Assembly (NCBI RefSeq): GCF_050948215.1
Contig: NW_027489002.1
Location: 62,001 to 126,000 of the forward strand
From: Halictus rubicundus
Lineage: Eukaryota > Arthropoda > Insecta > Hymenoptera > Halictidae
Direction of reading: 5' to 3'
DNA: 64,000 nt
In this document: one piece after another, positions 47,701 through 62,700 of the stretch
Layout of the letters: each line of letters starts with the position of its first letter
Position numbering within the stretch: position 1 is the stretch's first letter
Program-made: the position numbers and the translations under genes
The notes under the pieces: model-generated
What the model was told of the DNA's origin: nothing
Database searches by the model: none
What the model saw: only the letters and a program-made list of their open reading frames with translations

Positions 47701-49220
47701 AGGATAGTATAGGATAGAGAATGGGATAGAATAGAGGATAGGATAGGATAAAGGATAGGATAGCATAGAGGATAGGATAGGATAGGATAGAGGATAGGAT
47801 AGGATAGGATAGAGGATAGGATAGGATAGAGGATAGGATAGGATAGAGGATAGGATAGAGGATAGGATAGGATAGAGGATCGGATAGAGGATAGGATAGG
47901 ATAGAGGATAGGATAGGATAGAGGAAAGCATAGGATAGAGGATAGGATAGGTAATTGGATAGGATAGAGGATAGGATAAGGTAGAGGATAGTATAGGATA
48001 GAGGATAGGATAGGATAGAGGATAGGATAGGAAAAAGGATAGGATAGGATAAGGTAGAGGATAGTATAGGATAGAGGATAGGATAGGGTAGAGGATAATA
48101 TAGGATAGAGGATAGGATAGGATAGAGGAAAGGATAGGATAGAGGATAGGATAGGATAGAGGATAGGATAGGATAGAGGATAGAGTAGGATAGAGGATAG
48201 AGTAGGATAGAGGATAGGATAGGATAGAGGATAGGATTGGATAGATGATCGGATAGAGGATAGGATAGGATAGAGGATAGGATAGGATAGAGGATAGGTT
48301 AGGATAGAGGATAGTATAGGATAGAGAATAGGATAGAATAGAGGATAGGATAGGATAAAGGATAGGATAGCATAGAGGATAGGATAGGATAGGATAGAGG
48401 ATAGGATAGGATAGGATAGAGGATAGGATAGGATAGAGGATAGGATAGGATAGAGGATAGGATAGGACAGAGGATAGGATAGGATAGAGGATAGGATAGA
48501 GGATGGGATAGGATAGAGGATAGGATAGGATAAAGGATAGGATAGGATAGAGGATAGGATAGGATAGAGGATAGGATAGGATACAGGATAGGATAGAGGA
48601 TCGGATAGAGGATAGGATAGGATAGAGGATCGGATAGAGGATAGGATAGGATAGAGGATAGGATAGGATAGAGGATAGAGTAGGATAGAGGATAGAGTAG
48701 GATAGAGGATAGGATAGGATAGAGGATAGGATTGGATAGAGGAAAGTATAGGATAGAGGATAGGATAGGATAGAGGATAGGATAGGATAGAGGATAGGAT
48801 AGGATAGAGGATAGTATAGGATAGAGAATAGGATAGAATAGAGGATAGGATAGGATAAAGGATTAGATAGCATAGAGGATAGGATAGGATAGGATAGAGG
48901 ATAGTATAGGATAGAGAATAGGATAGAATAGAGGATAGGATAGGATAAAGGATTAGATAGCATAGAGGATAGGATAGGATAGGAAAGAGGATAGGATAGG
49001 ATAGAGGATAGGATAGAGGATAGGATAGAGGATAGGATAGAGGATAGGATAGAGGATAGGATAGAGGATAGGATAGGATAGAGGTTCGGATAGAGGATAG
49101 GATAGGATAGAGGATAGGATAGGATAGAGGAAAGGATAGGATAGAGGATAGGATAGGTAATTGGATAGGATAGAGGATAGGATAAGGTAGAGGATAGTAT
49201 AGGATAGAGGATAGGATAGG

Positions 49221-50140
49221 ATAGAGGATAGGATAGGATAGAGGATAGGATAGGATAGAGGATAGGATAGGATAGAGGATAGGATAGGATAGAGGATAGG
49301 ATAGGATAGAGGATAGGATAGGATAGAGGATACGATAGGATAGAGGATAGGATATTATAGAGGATAGGATAGGATAGAGGATAGGATAGAATACAGGATA
49401 GGATAGGATAGAGGATAGGATAGAGGATAGGATAGGATAGAGGATAGGATAGGATAGAGGATAGGATGGGATAGAGGATAGGATAGGATAGAGGATAGAA
49501 TAGGATAGAGGATAGGATAGGAAAGAGGGTAGGATAGGATAGAGGATAGGATAGGATAGAGGATAGGATTGGATAAAGGATAGGATAGGATAGGATAGAG
49601 GATAGGATAGGATAGAGGATATAATAGGATTGAGGAAAGGATAGGATAGAGGATAGGATAGGATAGAGGATAGGATAGGATAGAGGATAGGATAGGACAG
49701 AGGATAGGATAGGAAAGAGGGTAGGATAGGATAGAGGATAGGATAGGATAGAGGATAGGATTGGATAAAGTATAGGATAGGATAGGATAGAGGATAGGAT
49801 AGGATAGAGGATAGGATAGGATAGAGGATAGGATTGGATAGAGGATAGGATAGAGGATAGGATAGAGGATAGGATAGGATAGAGGATAGGATTGGATAGA
49901 GGATAGGATAGAGGATAGGATAGAGGATAGGATAGGATAGAGGATAGGATAGGACAGAGGATAGGATAGGATAGAGGATATAATAGGATTGAGGAAAGGA
50001 TAGGATAGAGGATAGGATAGGATAGAGGATAGGATAGGAAAGAGGATAGGATAGGATAGAGGATAGGATAGAGGATAGGATAGGATAGAGGATAGGATAG
50101 GATAGAGGATAGGATAGAGGATAGGATAAGATAGAGGATA
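49221..50140. repeat. Satellite family B island
   Basis: A markers stop near 49205. B markers appear (GGAAAGAGGGTAGG near 49520 and 49710; GATATAATAGGATTGAGG near 49620 and 49980). A markers return near 50150 (GAGAATGGG, then GCATAGAGG). The edges are approximate because plain 12-mers join the two families. Confidence 0.75.
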
Positions 50141-51290
50141 GGATAGGATAGAGAATGGGATAGAATAGAGGATAGGATAGGATAAAGGATAGGATAGCAT
50201 AGAGGATAGGATAGGATAGGATAGAGGATAGGATAGGATAGGATAGAGGATAGGATAGGATAGAGGATAGGATAGGATAGAGGATAGGATAGAGGATAGG
50301 ATAGGATAGAGGATCGGATAGAGGATAGGATAGGATAGAGGATAGGATAGGATAGAGGAAAGCATAGGATAGAGGATAGGATAGGTAATTGGATAGGATA
50401 GAGGATAGGATAAGGTAGAGGATAGTATAGGATAGAGGATAGGATAGGATAGAGGATAGGATAGGAAAAAGGATAGGATAGGATAAGGTAGAGGATAGTA
50501 TAGGATAGAGGATAGGATAGGGTAGAGGATAATATAGGATAGAGGATAGGATAGGATAGAGGAAAGGATAGGATAGAGGATAGGATAGGATAGAGGATAG
50601 GATAGGATAGAGGATAGAGTAGGATAGAGGATAGAGTAGGATAGAGGATAGGATAGGATAGAGGATAGGATTGGATAGATGATCGGATAGAGGATAGGAT
50701 AGGATAGAGGATAGGATAGGATAGAGGATAGGTTAGGATAGAGGATAGTATAGGATAGAGAATAGGATAGAATAGAGGATAGGATAGGATAAAGGATAGG
50801 ATAGCATAGAGGATAGGATAGGATAGGATAGAGGATAGGATAGGATAGGATAGAGGATAGGATAGGATAGAGGATAGGATAGGATAGAGGATAGGATAGG
50901 ATAGAGGATAGGATAGGACAGAGGATAGGATAGGATAGAGGATAGGATAGAGGATGGGATAGGATAGAGGATAGGATAGGATAAAGGATAGGATAGGATA
51001 GAGGATAGGATAGGATAGAGGATAGGATAGGATACAGGATAGGATAGAGGATCGGATAGAGGATAGGATAGGATAGAGGATCGGATAGAGGATAGGATAG
51101 GATAGAGGATAGGATAGGATAGAGGATAGAGTAGGATAGAGGATAGAGTAGGATAGAGGATAGGATAGGATAGAGGATAGGATTGGATAGAGGAAAGTAT
51201 AGGATAGAGGATAGGATAGGATAGAGGATAGGATAGGTAATTGGATAGGATAGAGGATAGGATAAGGTAGAGGATAGTATAGGATAGAGG
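50141..51290. repeat. Satellite family A island
   Basis: About 1.1 kb with GGTAATTGG, GGAAAAAGG, GAGTAGG pairs and GATAGTATAGG, lying between two family B blocks. The order of variants resembles the A segments at about 47700-49200, so it looks like a piece of A moved by unequal exchange. Confidence 0.75.
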
Positions 51291-53790
51291 ATAGGATAGG
51301 ATAGAGGATAGGATAGGATAGAGGATAGGATAGGATAGAGGATAGGATAGGATAGAGGATAGGATAGGATAGAGGATAGGATAGGATAGAGGATAGGATA
51401 GGATAGAGGATAGGATAGGATAGAGGATAGGATATTATAGAGGATAGGATAGCATAGAGGATAGGATAGGATACAGGATAGGATAGGATAGAGGATAGGA
51501 TAGAGGATAGGATAGGATAGAGGATAGGATAGGATAGAGGATAGGATGGGATAGAGGATAGGATAGGATAGAGGATAGAATAGGATAGAGGATAGGATAG
51601 GAAAGAGGGTAGGATAGGATAGAGGATAGGATAGGATAGAGGATAGGATTGGATAAAGGATAGGATAGGATAGGATAGAGGATAGGATAGGATAGAGGAT
51701 ATAATAGGATTGAGGAAAGGATAGGATAGAGGATAGGATAGGATAGAGGATAGGATAGGATAGAGGATAGGATAGGACAGAGGATAGGATAGGAAAGAGG
51801 GTAGGATAGGATAGAGGATAGGATAGGATAGAGGATAGGATTGGATAAAGTATAGGATAGGATAGGATAGAGGATAGGATAGGATAGAGGATAGGATAGG
51901 ATAGAGGATAGGATTGGATAGAGGATAGGATAGAGGATAGGATAGAGGATAGGATAGAGGATAGGATAGGATAGAGGATAGGATTGGATAGAGGATAGGA
52001 TAGAGGATAGGATAGAGGATAGGATAGGATAGAGGATAGGATAGGACAGAGGATAGGATAGGATAGAGGATATAATAGGATTGAGGAAAGGATAGGATAG
52101 AGGATAGGATAGGATAGAGGATAGGATAGGAAAGAGGATAGGATAGGATAGAGGATAGGATAGAGGATAGGATAGGATAGAGGATAGGATAGGATAGAGG
52201 ATAGGATAGAGGATAGGATAAGATAGAGGATAGGATAGGATAGAGGATATGATAGGATAGATGATCGGATAGAGGATAGGATAGGATAGAGGATAGGATA
52301 GGATAGAGGATAGGATTGGAAAGAGGGTAGGATAGGATAGAGGATAGGATAGGATAGAGGATAGGATAGGATAGAGGATAGGATAGGACAGAGGATAGGA
52401 TAGGAAAGAGGGTAGGATAGGATAGAGGATAGGATAGGAAAGAGGGTAGGATAGGATAGAGGATAGGATAGGATAGAGGATAGGATAGGATAGAGGATAG
52501 GGTATGATAGAGGATAGGATAGGATAGAGGATAGGATAGAGGATAGGATAGGATACAGGATAGGATAGGATAGAGGATAGGATAGAGGATAGGATAGAGG
52601 ATAGGATAGGATAGAGGATAGGATAGGATAGAGGATAGGATAGGATAGAGGATAGGATGGGATAGAGGATAGGATAGGATAGAGGATAGAATAGGATAGA
52701 GGATAGGGTAGGATAGAGGATAGGATAGGATAGAGGATAGGATAGGATAGAGGATAGGATAGGATGGGATAGAGGATAGGATAGGATAGAGGATAGGATA
52801 GGATAGAGGATAGGATAGGATGGGATAGAGGATAGGATAGGATAGAGGATATAATAGGATTGAGGAAGGGATAGGATAGAGGATAGGATAGGACAGAGGA
52901 TAGGATAGGAAAGAGGGTAGGATAGGATAGAGGATAGGATAGGAAAGAGGGTAGGATAGGATGGAGGATAGGGTAGGATAGAGGATAGGATAGGATAGAG
53001 GATAGGATAGGATAGAGGATAGGATAGGATAGAGGATAGGATAGGAAAGAGGGTAGGATAGGATAGAGGATAGGATAGGATAGAGGATAGGATAGGATAG
53101 AGGATAGGATAGGATAGAGGATAGGATAGGATAGAGGATAGGATAGGATAGAGGATATGATAGGATAGAGGATAGGATAGGATAGAGGATAGGATAGGAT
53201 AGAGGATAGGATAGGATAGAGGATAGGATAGGATAGAGGATAGGATAGGATAGAGGATAGGATATTATAGAGGATAGGATAGGATAGAGGATAGGATAGG
53301 ATACAGGATAGGATAGGATAGAGGATAGGATAGAGGATAGGATAGGATAGAGGATAGGATAGGATAGAGGATAGGATGGGATAGAGGATAGGATAGGATA
53401 GAGGATAGAATAGGATAGAGGATAGGATAGGAAAGAGGGTAGGATAGGATAGAGGATAGGATAGGATAGAGGATAGGATTGGATAAAGGATAGGATAGGA
53501 TAGGATAGAGGATAGGATAGGATAGAGGATAGGATAGGATAGAGGATAGGATGGGATAGAGGATAGGATAGGATAGAGGATAGAATAGGATAGAGGATAG
53601 GGTAGGATCGAGGATAGGATAGGATAGAGGATAGGATAGGATAGAGGATAGGATAGGATGGGATAGAGGATAGGATAGGATAGAGGATAGGATAGGATAG
53701 AGGATAGGATAGGATGGGATAGAGGATAGGATAGGATAGAGGATATAATAGGATTGAGGAAGGGATAGGATAGAGGATAGGATAGGATAG
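51291..53790. repeat. Satellite family B, subtype without GAGTATACG
   Basis: The same 12-mer with GGAAAGAGGGTAGG, GAGGATGGGATAG, GATAGAATAGG and GATATAATAGGATTGAGG variants. Many stretches are nearly pure 12-mer. No GAGTATACG marker was found. The beginning resembles the B island at 49221-50140, so that island may be a partial copy. There is no gene. Confidence 0.8.
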
Positions 53791-56700
53791 AGGATAGGAT
53801 AGGATAGAGTATACGATAGAGGATTGGATATGATAGAGGATAGGATTGAGGATACGATAGAGGATAGGATAGAGGATAGGATAAGATAGAGGATAGGATA
53901 GGATAGAGGATATAATAGGATTGAGGAAAGGATAGGATAGAGGATAGGATAGGATAGAGGATAGGATAGGATATAGGATAGGATAGGATACAGGATAGGA
54001 TAGGATAGAGGATAATATAGGATAGAGGATAGGATAGGATAGAGGATAGGATAGGATAGAGGATAGGATAGGATAGAGAATAGGATAGGATAGAGGATAT
54101 AATAGGATTGAGGAAAGGATAGGATAGAGGATAGGATAGGATAGAGGATAGGATAGGATAGAGGATAGGATAGGATAGAGGATAGGATAGGACAGAGGAT
54201 AGGATAGGAAAGAGGGTAGGATAGGATAGAGGATAGGATAGGATAGAGTATACGATAGAGGATTGGATATGATAGAGGATAGGATTGAGGATACGATAGA
54301 GGATAGGATAGAGGATAGGATAAGATAGAGGATAGGATAGGATAGAGGATATGATAGGATAGCTGATCGGATAGAGGATAGGATAGGATAGAGGATAGGA
54401 TAGGATGGAGGATAGGATAGGATAGAGAATAGGATAGGATAGAGGATATAATAGGATTGAGGAAAGAATAGGATAGAGGATAGGATAGGATAGAGGATAG
54501 GATAGGAAAGAGGATAGGATAGGATAGAGTATACGATAGAGGATTGGATATGATAGAGGATAGGATTGAGGATACGATAGAGGATAGGATAGAGGATAGG
54601 ATAAGATAGAGGATAGGATAGGATAGAGGATAGGATTGGAAAGAGGGTAGGATAGGATAGAGGATAGGATAGGATAGAGAATAGGATAGGATAGAGGATA
54701 TAATAGGATTGAGGAAAGGATAGGATAGAGGATAGGATAGGATAGAGGATAGGATAGGATAGAGGATAGGATAGGATAGAGGATAGGATAGGACAGAGGA
54801 TAGAATAGGAAAGAGGGTAGGATAGGATAGAGGATAGGATAGGATAGAGGATAGGATAGGATGGAGGATAGGATAGGCTAGAGAATAGGATAGGATAGAG
54901 GATATAATAGGATTGAGGAAAGGATAGGATAGAGGATAGGATAGGATAGAGGATAGGATAGGAAAGAGGATAGGATAGGATAGAGTATACGATAGAGGAT
55001 TGGATATGATAGAGGATAGGATTGAGGATACGATAGAGGATAGGATAGAGGATAGGATAAGATAGAGGATAGGATAGGATAGAGGATATGATAGGATAGT
55101 TGATCGGATAGAGGATAGGATAGGATAGAGGATAGGATAGAATAGAGAATAGGATAGATGATAGGATAGGATAGAGGATAGGATAGGATAGAGGATAGGA
55201 TAGGATACAGGATAGGATAGGATAGAGTATACGATAGAGGATTGGATATGATAGAGGATAGGATTGAGGATACGATAGAGGATAGGATAGAGGATAGGAT
55301 AAGATAGAGGATAGGATAGGATAGAGGATAGGATTGGAAAGGGGGTAGGATAGGATAGAGGATAGGATAGGATAGAGAATAGGATAGGATAGAGGATATA
55401 ATAGGATTGAGGAAAGGATAGGATAGAGGATAGGATAGGATAGAGGATAGGATAGGATAGAGGATAGGATAGGATAGAGGATAGGATAGGATAGAGGATA
55501 GGATAGGACAGAGGATAGGATAGGAAAGAGGGTAGGATAGGATAGAGGATAGGATAGGATAGAGGATAGGATAGGATGGAGGATAGGATAGGATAGAGAA
55601 TAGGATAGGATAGAGGATATAATAGGATTGAGGAAAGGATAGGATAGAGGATAGGATAGGATAGAGGATAGGATAGGAAAGAGGATAGGATAGGATAGAG
55701 TATACGATAGAGGATTGGATATGATAGAGGATAGGATTGAGGATACGATAGAGGATAGGATAGAGGATAGGATAAGATAGAGGATAGGATAGGATAGAGG
55801 ATATGATAGGATAGATGATCGGATAGAGGATAGGATAGGATAGAGGATAGGATTGGAAAGAGGGTAGGATAGGATAGAGGATAGGATAGGATAGAGGATA
55901 GGATAGGATAGAGGATAGGATAGGACGGAGGATAGGATATTAAAGAGGGTAGGATAGGATAGAGGATAGGATAGGATAGAGGATAGGATAGGATGGAGGA
56001 TAGGATAGGATAGAGAATAGGATAGGATAGAGGATATAATAGGATTGAGGAAAGGATAGGATAGAGGATAGGATAGGATAGAGGATAGGATAGGAAAGAG
56101 GATAGGATAGGATAGAGTATACGATAGAGGATTGGATATGATAGAGGATAGGATTGAGGATACGATAGAGGATAGGATAGAGGATAGGATAAGATAGAGG
56201 ATAGGATAGGATAGAGGATATGATAGGATAGCTGATCGGATAGAGGATAGGATAGGATAGAGGATAGGATAGGATGGAGGATAGGATAGGATAGAGAATA
56301 GGATAGGATAGAGGATATAATAGGATTGAGGAAAGAATAGGATAGAGGATAGGATAGGATAGAGGATAGGATAGGAAAGAGGATAGGATAGGATAGAGTA
56401 TACGATAGAGGATTGCATATGATAGAGGATAGGATTGAGGATACGATAGAGGATAGGATAGAGGATAGGATAAGATAGAGGATAGGATAGGATAGAGGAT
56501 AGGATTGGAAAGAGGGTAGGATAGGATAGAGGATAGGATAGGATAGAGAATAGGATAGGATAGAGGATATAATAGGATTGACGAAAGGATAGGATAGAGG
56601 ATAGGATAGGATAGAGGATAGGATAGGATAAAGGATAGGATAGGATAGAGGATAGGATAGGACAGAGGATAGGATAGGAAAGAGGGTAGGATAGGATAGA

Positions 56701-59700
56701 GGATAGGATAGGATAGAGGATAGGATAGGATGGAGGATAGGATAGGATAGAGAATAGGATAGGATAGATGATATAATAGGATTGAGGAAAGGATAGGATA
56801 GAGGATAGGATAGGATAGAGGATAGGATAGGAAAGAGGATAGGATAGGATAGAGTATACGATAGAGGATTGGATATGATAGAGGATAGGATTGAGGATAC
56901 GATAGAGGATAGGATAGAGGATAGGATAAGATAGAGGATAGGATAGGATAGAGGATATGATAGGATAGATGATCGGATAGAGGATAGGATAGGATAGAGG
57001 ATAGGATTGGAAAGAGGGTAGGATAGGATAGAGGATAGGATAGGATAGAGGATAGGATAGGATAGAGGATAGGATAGAATAGAGGATAGGATAGAGGATA
57101 GGATAGGATAGAGGATAGGATAGGATAGAGGATAGGATAGGATACAGGATAGGATAGGATAGAGGATAGGATAGAGGATAGGATAGGATAGAGGATAGGA
57201 TAGGATAGAGGATAGGATGGGATAGAGGATAGGATAGGATAGAGGATAGCATAGATTATAGGATAGGATAGAGGATAGGATGGGATAGAAGATAGGATAT
57301 GATAGAGGATAGGATAGGATAGAGGATAGGATAGGATAGGATAGAGGATAGGATAGGATAGAGGATAGGATAGGATGGAGGATAGGATAGCATAGAGTAT
57401 ACGATAGAGGATTGGATATGATAGAGGATAGGATTGGGGATACGATAGAGGATAGGATAGAGGATAGGATAAGATAGAGGATAGGATAGGATAGAGGATA
57501 TGATAGGATAGCTGATCGGATAGAGGATAGGATAGGATAGAGGATAGGATAGGATGGAGGATAGGATAGGATAGAGAATAGGATAGGATAGAGGATATAA
57601 TAGGATTGAGGAAAGAATAGGATAGAGGATAGGATAGGATAGAGGATAGGATAGGAAAGAGGATAGGATAGGATAGAGTATACGATAGAGGATTGGATAT
57701 GATAGAGGATAGGATTGAGGATACGATAGAGGATAGGATAGAGGATAGGATAAGATAGAGGATAGGATAGGATAGAGGATAGGATTGGAAAGAGGGTAGG
57801 ATAGGATAGAGGATAGGATAGGATAGAGAATAGGATAGGATAGAGGATATAATAGGATTGAGGAAAGGATAGGATAGAGGATAGGATAGGATAGAGGATA
57901 GGATAGGATAGAGGATAGGATAGGATAGAGGATAGGATAGGACAGAGGATAGGATAGGAAAGAGGGTAGGATAGGATAGAGGATAGGATAGGATAGAGGA
58001 TAGGATAGGATGGAGGATAGGATAGGCTAGAGAATAGGATAGGATAGAGGATATAATAGGATTGAGGAAAGGATAGGATAGAGGATAGGATAGGATAGAG
58101 GATAGGATAGGAAAGAGGATAGGATAGGATAGAGTATACGATAGAGGATTGGATATGATAGAGGATAGGATTGAGGATACGATAGAGGATAGGATAGAGG
58201 ATAGGATAAGATAGAGGATAGGATAGGATAGAGGATATGATAGGATAGATGATCGGATAGAGGATAGGATAGGATAGAGGATAGGATTGGAAAGAGGGTA
58301 GGATAGGATAGAGGATAGGATAGGATAGAGGATAGGATAGGATAGAGGATAGGATAGAATAGAGGATAGGATAGATGATAGGATAGGATAGAGGATAGGA
58401 TTGGATAGAGGATAGGATAGGATACAGGATAGGATAGGATAGAGTATACGATAGAGGATTGGATATGATAGAGGATAGGATTGAGGATACGATAGAGGAT
58501 AGGATAGAGGATAGGATAAGATAGAGGATAGGATAGGATAGAGGATAGGATTGGAAAGGGGGTAGGATAGGATAGAGGATAGGATAGGATAGAGAATAGG
58601 ATAGGATAGAGGATATAATAGGATTGAGGAAAGGATAGGATAGAGGATAGGATAGGATAGAGGATAGGATAGGATAGAGGATAGGATAGGATAGAGGATA
58701 GGATAGGACAGAGGATAGGATAGGAAAGAGGGTAGGATAGGATAGAGGATAGGATAGGATAGAGGATAGGATAGGATGGAGGATAGGATAGGATAGAGAA
58801 TAGGATAGGATAGAGGATATAATAGGATTGAGGAAAGGATAGGATAGAGGATAGGATAGGATAGAGGATAGGATAGGAAAGAGGATAGGATAGGATAGAG
58901 TATACGATAGAGGATTGGATATGATAGAGGATAGGATTGAGGATACGATAGAGGATAGGATAGAGGATAGGATAAGATAGAGGATAGGATAGGATAGAGG
59001 ATATGATAGGATAGATGATCGGATAGAGGATAGGATAGGATAGAGGATAGGATTGGAAAGAGGGTAGGATAGGATAGAGGATAGGATAGGATAGAGGATA
59101 GGATAGGATAGAGGATAGGATAGAATAGAGGATAGGATAGATGATAGGATAGGATAGAGGATAGGATAGGATAGAGGATAGGATAGGATAGAGGATAGGA
59201 TAGGACGGAGGATAGGATATTAAAGAGGGTAGGATAGGATAGAGGATAGGATAGGATAGAGGATAGGATAGGATGGAGGATAGGATAGGATAGAGAATAG
59301 GATAGGATAGAGGATATAATAGGATTGAGGAAAGGATAGGATAGAGGATAGGATAGGATAGAGGATAGGATAGGAAAGAGGATAGGATAGGATAGAGTAT
59401 ACGATAGAGGATTGGATATGATAGAGGATAGGATTGAGGATACGATAGAGGATAGGATAGAGGATAGGATAAGATAGAGGATAGGATAGGATAGAGGATA
59501 TGATAGGATAGCTGATCGGATAGAGGATAGGATAGGATAGAGGATAGGATAGGATGGAGGATAGGATAGGATAGAGAATAGGATAGGATAGAGGATATAA
59601 TAGGATTGAGGAAAGAATAGGATAGAGGATAGGATAGGATAGAGGATAGGATAGGAAAGAGGATAGGATAGGATAGAGTATACGATAGAGGATTGGATAT

Positions 59701-62700
59701 GATAGAGGATAGGATTGAGGATACGATAGAGGATAGGATAGAGGATAGGATAGGATAGAGGATATAATAGGATTGACGAAAGGATAGGATAGAGGATAGG
59801 ATAGGATAGAGGATAGGATAGGATAGAGGATAGGATAGGGTAGAGGATAGGATAGGACAGAGGATAGGATAGGAAAGAGGGTAGGATAGGATAGAGGATA
59901 GGATAGGATAGAGGATAGGATAGGATGGAGGATAGGATAGGATAGAGAATAGGATAGGATAGAGGATATAATAGGATTGAGGAAAGGATAGGATAGAGGA
60001 TAGGATAGGATAGAGGATAGGATAGGAAAGAGGATAGGATAGGATAGAGGATAGGATAGGATAGAGGATAGGATAGAATAGAGGATAGGATAGATGATAG
60101 GATAGGATAGAGGATAGGATAGGATAGGATAGAGGATAGGATAGGATACAGGATAGGATAGGATAGAGGATAGGATAGAGGATAGGATAGGATAGAGGAT
60201 AGGATAGGATAGAGGATAGGATGGGATAGAGGATAGGATAGGATAGAGGATAGGATAGGATAGAGGATAGGATAGGATAGGATAGAGGATAGGATAGGAT
60301 AGAGGATATAATAGGATTGAGGAAAGGATAGGATAGAGGATAGGATAGGATAGAGGATAGGATAGGATAGAGTATACGATAGAGGATTGGATATGATAGA
60401 GGATAGGATTGAGGATACGATAGAGGATAGGATAGAGGATAGGATAAGATAGAGGATAGGATAGGATAGAGGATATGATCAGATAGATGATCGGATAGAG
60501 GATAGGATAGGATAGAGGATAGGATTGGAAAGAGGGTAGGATAGGATAGAAGATAGAATAGGATAGAGGATAGGATAGGATAGAGGATAGGATAGGATAG
60601 AGGATCGGATAGAAGATAGGATAGGATAGAGGATAGGATAGGATAGAGGATAGAATAGGATAGAGGATAGGATAGGATAGAGGATAGGATAGGATAGAGA
60701 ATCGGATAGGATAGAGGATAGGATTGAGGATAGGATAGAGGATAGGATAGAGGATAGGATAGAGGATAGGATAGGATAGAGGATAGGATAGGATAAAGGA
60801 TAGGATAGGATAGAGGATAGGATAGGATAGAGGATCGGATAGAAGATAGGATAGGATAGAGGATAGGATAAGATAGAGGATAGTATATGATAGAGGATAG
60901 GATAGAATAGAGGATAGGATACGATTGAGGATAGGATAGGATAGAGGATAGGATTGAGGATAGGATAGATGATCGGATAGAGGATAGGATAGGATAGAGG
61001 ATAGGATTGAGGATAGGATAGATGATCGGATAGAGGATAGGATAGGATAGAGGATAGGATTGGAAAGAGGGTAGGATAGGATAGAGGATAGGATAGGATA
61101 GAGGATAGGATAGGATAGAGGATAGGATAGAATAGAGGATAGGATAGGATAGAGGATAGAATAGGATAGAGGATAGGATAGGATAGGAGGATAGGATAGG
61201 ATAGCGGATCGGATAGAAGATAGGATAGGATAGAGGATAGGATAAGATAGAGGATAGTATATGATAGAGGATAGGATAGAATAGAGGATAGGATACGATT
61301 GAGGATAGGATAAGATAGAGGATAGGATTGAGGATAGGATAGAGGATAGGATAGAGGATAGGATAGGATAGAGGATAGGATAGGATAGAGGATAGGATAG
61401 GATAAAGGAGAGGATAGGATAGAGGATAGGATAGGATAGGATAGAGGATAGGATAGGATAGAGGATAGGATAGGATAGAGGATAGGATAGGATAGGATAG
61501 AGGATAGGATAGGATAGAGGATAGGATAGGATAGAGGATGGGATTGGATAGAGGATAGGATAGAGGATAGGATAGGATAGAGGATAGGATAGGATAGAGG
61601 ATAGGATAGGATAGAGGATAGGATAGGATACAGGATAGGATAGGATAGAGGATAATATAGGATAGAGGATAGGATAGGATAGAGGATAGGATAGGATAGA
61701 GGATAGGATAGGATAGAGAATAGGATAGGATAGAGGATATAATAGGATTGAGGAAAGGATAGGATAGAGGATAGGATAGGATAGAGGATAGGATAGGATA
61801 TAGGATAGGATAGGATACAGGATAGGATAGGATAGAGGATAATATAGGATAGAGGATAGGATAGGATAGAGGATAGGATAGGATAGAGGATAGGATAGGA
61901 TAGAGAATAGGATAGGATAGAGGATATAATAGGATTGAGGAAAGGATAGGATAGAGGATAGGATAGGATAGAGGATAGGATAGGATAGAGGATAGGATAG
62001 GATAGAGGATAGGATAGGACAGAGGATAGGATAGGAAAGAGGGTAGGATAGGATAGAGGATAGGATAGGATAGAGGATAGGATAGGATGGAGGATAGGAT
62101 AGGATAGAGAATAGGATAGGATAGATGATATAATAGGATTGAGGAAAGGATAGGATAGAGGATAGGATAGGATAGAGGATAGGATAGGAAAGAGGATAGG
62201 ATAGGATAGAGTATACGATAGAGGATTGGATATGATAGAGGATAGGATTGAGGATACGATAGAGGATAGGATAGAGGATAGGATAAGATAGAGGATAGGA
62301 TAGGATAGAGGATATGATAGGATAGATGATCGGATAGAGGATAGGATAGGATAGAGGATAGGATTGGAAAGAGGGTAGGATAGGATAGAGGATAGGATAG
62401 GATAGAGGATAGGATAGGATAGAGGATAGGATAGAATAGAGGATAGGATAGAGGATAGGATAGGATAGAGGATAGGATAGGATAGAGGATAGGATAGGAT
62501 ACAGGATAGGATAGGATAGAGGATAGGATAGAGGATAGGATAGGATAGAGGATAGGATAGGATAGAGGATAGGATGGGATAGAGGATAGGATAGGATAGA
62601 GGATAGCATAGATTATAGGATAGGATAGAGGATAGGATGGGATAGAGGATAGGATATGATAGAGGATAGGATAGGATAGAGGATAGGATAGGATAGGATA

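Larger units (their letters stand above)
32196..49220. repeat. Satellite array, family A, right block
   Basis: Same 12-mer and the same marker variants as the left block. The first 2.4 kb repeat the segment that lies left of the insertion at 18560 onward. A small B-type island occurs at about 44700-44760 (GATATAATAGGATTGAGG), followed by about 300 bp of almost pure 12-mer. There is no gene. The right limit is where the last GGTAATTGG and GATAGTATAGG markers give way to family B variants. Confidence 0.95.

Noticed and set aside
46582..57252. Giant minus-strand ORF (3556 codons) and the many similar ones across 134-21545 and 32127-62609
   Set aside because: They are products of a satellite unit that lacks stop codons on that strand. 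Their starts and stops come from scattered variants (GCATAG gives ATG, GATTAGATAGC gives TAA). They overlap each other in several frames and have no domain.
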